Positions 63,304-64,000 of a stretch of DNA of 64,000 nt are shown piece by piece. This stretch comes from Nomia melanderi. Lineage: Eukaryota; Arthropoda; Insecta; Hymenoptera; Halictidae. Where the stretch lies: assembly GCF_051020985.1 (NCBI RefSeq), contig NW_027475138.1, positions 1,240,001 through 1,304,000 on the forward strand. The letters run 5' to 3'. The number at the start of each line of letters is the position of its first letter. The stretch's first letter is position 1. The notes under the pieces were generated by a model. That model saw only the letters and a program-made list of their open reading frames with translations, did no database searches and had not been told where the DNA came from. A program made the position numbers and the translations under genes.

Positions 63304-64000
63304 CCACCGTCTCTTGGGGCCGGACACTCAGGGTCAGGGCAAAATCCAATATATATCTGGTGATATCTCGGGTGCTATTAGAGATAGCGCAATAAACCAT
63401 AGTGAATTATCTGCAGGAGGCCCTGGCGCATGAATGTGTGCAGCGGGAACGACCTCGGACCACCAGGGGCCGAGAAAACCGCAGTCTCATGGGGCCGGAC
63501 ACTCAGGGTAAGGGAAAAATCCAATATATATCTGGTGATATCTCGGGTGCTATTAGAGATAGCGCAATAAACCAAAGTGAGTTATCTGCAGGAGTCCCTG
63601 GCGCCTGAGGCTGGGCAGCGGGAACGACCTCGGACCACCAGGGGCCGAGAAAACCACAGTCTCATGGGGCCGGACACTCAGGGTCAGGGGAAAATCCAAT
63701 ATATATCTGGTGATATCTCGGGTGCTATTAGATATAGCGCAATAAACCATAGTGAATTATCTGCAGGAGGCCCTGGCGCATGAATGTGTGCAGCGGGAAC
63801 GACCTCGGACCACCAGGAGCCGAGAAAACCGCAGTCTCATGGTGCCGGACACTCAGGGTCAGGGAAAAATCCAATATATATCTGGTGATATCTCGGGTGC
63901 TATTAAAGATAGCGCAATAAGCCAAAGGGAATTATCTGCAGAAGGCCCTGGCGCATGCATCTGTGCAGCGGGAACGACCTAGGACCACCAGGGGCCGAGA

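Larger units (their letters stand above)
1..64000 (+). repeat. 175-bp satellite DNA array, about 366 monomers
   Basis: The same 175-bp sequence recurs without a break from the first to the last base, always in the same orientation. The window opens at consensus position 157 and closes at position 135, so neither array edge is present. The consensus has 41 C and 51 G in 175 bp (52.6% G+C) and 8 CpG. Length is very tightly held: across about 366 copies I count about 17 indels, all 1 bp except one 25-bp deletion. Most monomers differ from the consensus at a handful of recurrent positions, so they fall into a limited set of subtypes. Strand is arbitrary here. Function is not visible in the sequence. 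By analogy with other near-nucleosome-length satellites it could be centromeric or pericentromeric, which is inference. I do not recognise the family. Confidence 0.98.
47791..64000 (+). repeat. Array domain VII: homogeneous, domain I-like monomers
   Basis: Monomer types typical of domain I return here: marker M, ACACCAGGGGCC with GGGGCAGGACAC, GTTCTCGGACC, CCATCAGGGGCC with GAGACATCC, type C, and the GCGCTAT dyad. They again form blocks at offsets of 350, 875, 2,275, 2,625 and 3,500 bp. The array continues beyond the window. Confidence 0.8.

Noticed and set aside
1..64000. Hundreds of open frames of 60-123 codons on both strands with recurring protein sequence
   Set aside because: They repeat every 175 bp, overlap each other and run on both strands. 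Since 175 is not a multiple of 3 no frame passes through more than about two monomers. Many begin at GTG, and the longest ones (108-157 codons) come from 1-bp indels. Conservation of the peptides follows from DNA identity alone. Excess synonymous change among monomers would be needed to reopen the question.
1..64000. CRISPR array
   Set aside because: The whole 175-bp unit is repeated. There are no unique spacers between short repeats and no cas-like gene.
1..64000. CENP-B box in the CAGCGGGAACG region
   Set aside because: The CGGGA core is present, but the upstream TTCG half is missing and the spacing of the essential A is wrong. The 1-bp insertion variant (GCAAGCGGG) fixes only the spacing. 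The reverse strand does not fit either.
1..64000. tRNA- or 5S-derived repeat with RNA polymerase III boxes
   Set aside because: I find no sequence resembling the B box consensus (GGTTCGANTCC) and no cloverleaf or terminal T-run in the monomer.
1..64000. Inverted segments or a palindrome centre in the array
   Set aside because: Every monomer I followed has the same orientation; no switch point was found.
1..64000. A defence, toxin or other multi-gene system hidden among the repeats
   Set aside because: No stretch longer than one diverged 30-bp block departs from the satellite, so there is no room for a gene.

Overview
The whole 64 kb is one uninterrupted, head-to-tail array of a single satellite repeat. 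The monomer is 175 bp and about 53% G+C. There are about 366 monomer equivalents, all in one orientation, and the array runs off both ends of the window. I see no gene, RNA gene, transposon, CRISPR array or unique sequence. Open frames occur on both strands in almost every monomer, but they are period-locked shadows: 175 is not a multiple of 3, and most open on GTG. An array of this size and uniformity points to a eukaryotic centromere, pericentromere or other heterochromatin block. I do not recognise the family and cannot name the lineage.

Register. Counting a monomer from the AAAATCC just after the G-rich end, monomer starts fall at 20+175k from the left end, and only about 17 small indels move that phase. 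Starts are at 19+175k between the indels near 355 and 995, and 20+175k to 10,271. They are 21+175k to 10,657, 20+175k to 13,071, and 21+175k to about 24,122. From 24,452 they are 20+175k to 30,771. From 31,101 they are 19+175k to 32,397, then 18 to 36,911, 17 to 38,671, 16 to 47,790 and 15 to 48,796. They are 165 (mod 175) to 57,013 and 166 afterwards. All but one of the indels are 1 bp; the exception is a 25-bp deletion at 48,790.

Layout. (I) 1 to ~17.0 kb: homogeneous, patched from higher-order blocks of 5 to 22 monomers that recur at 875, 2,800/3,151, 3,500, 3,850 and 5,425 bp offsets. (II) ~17.0-19.2 kb: shuffled copies of domain I monomer types. (III) 19,237-32,396: two virtually identical copies of a 38-monomer unit, offset 6,649 bp. 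(IV) 32,397-35,057: a mosaic of fragments of that unit. (V) 35.1-40.65 kb: more heterogeneous monomers. (VI) 40.65-47.8 kb: the most divergent part, with four monomers carrying a strongly diverged 30-bp block. (VII) 47.8-64 kb: homogeneous again and built from the same monomer types as domain I.

Nothing here works as a gene set. The information lies in how the array evolved: unequal exchange in monomer register, a hybrid monomer with a mappable crossover, a nested series of amplifications that one substitution puts in order, and conserved dyad symmetries in each monomer. The near-perfect 6.6 kb duplication and the shared monomer types of the two flanks are the observations most worth following up. 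Both could also reflect misassembly, which long reads would settle.
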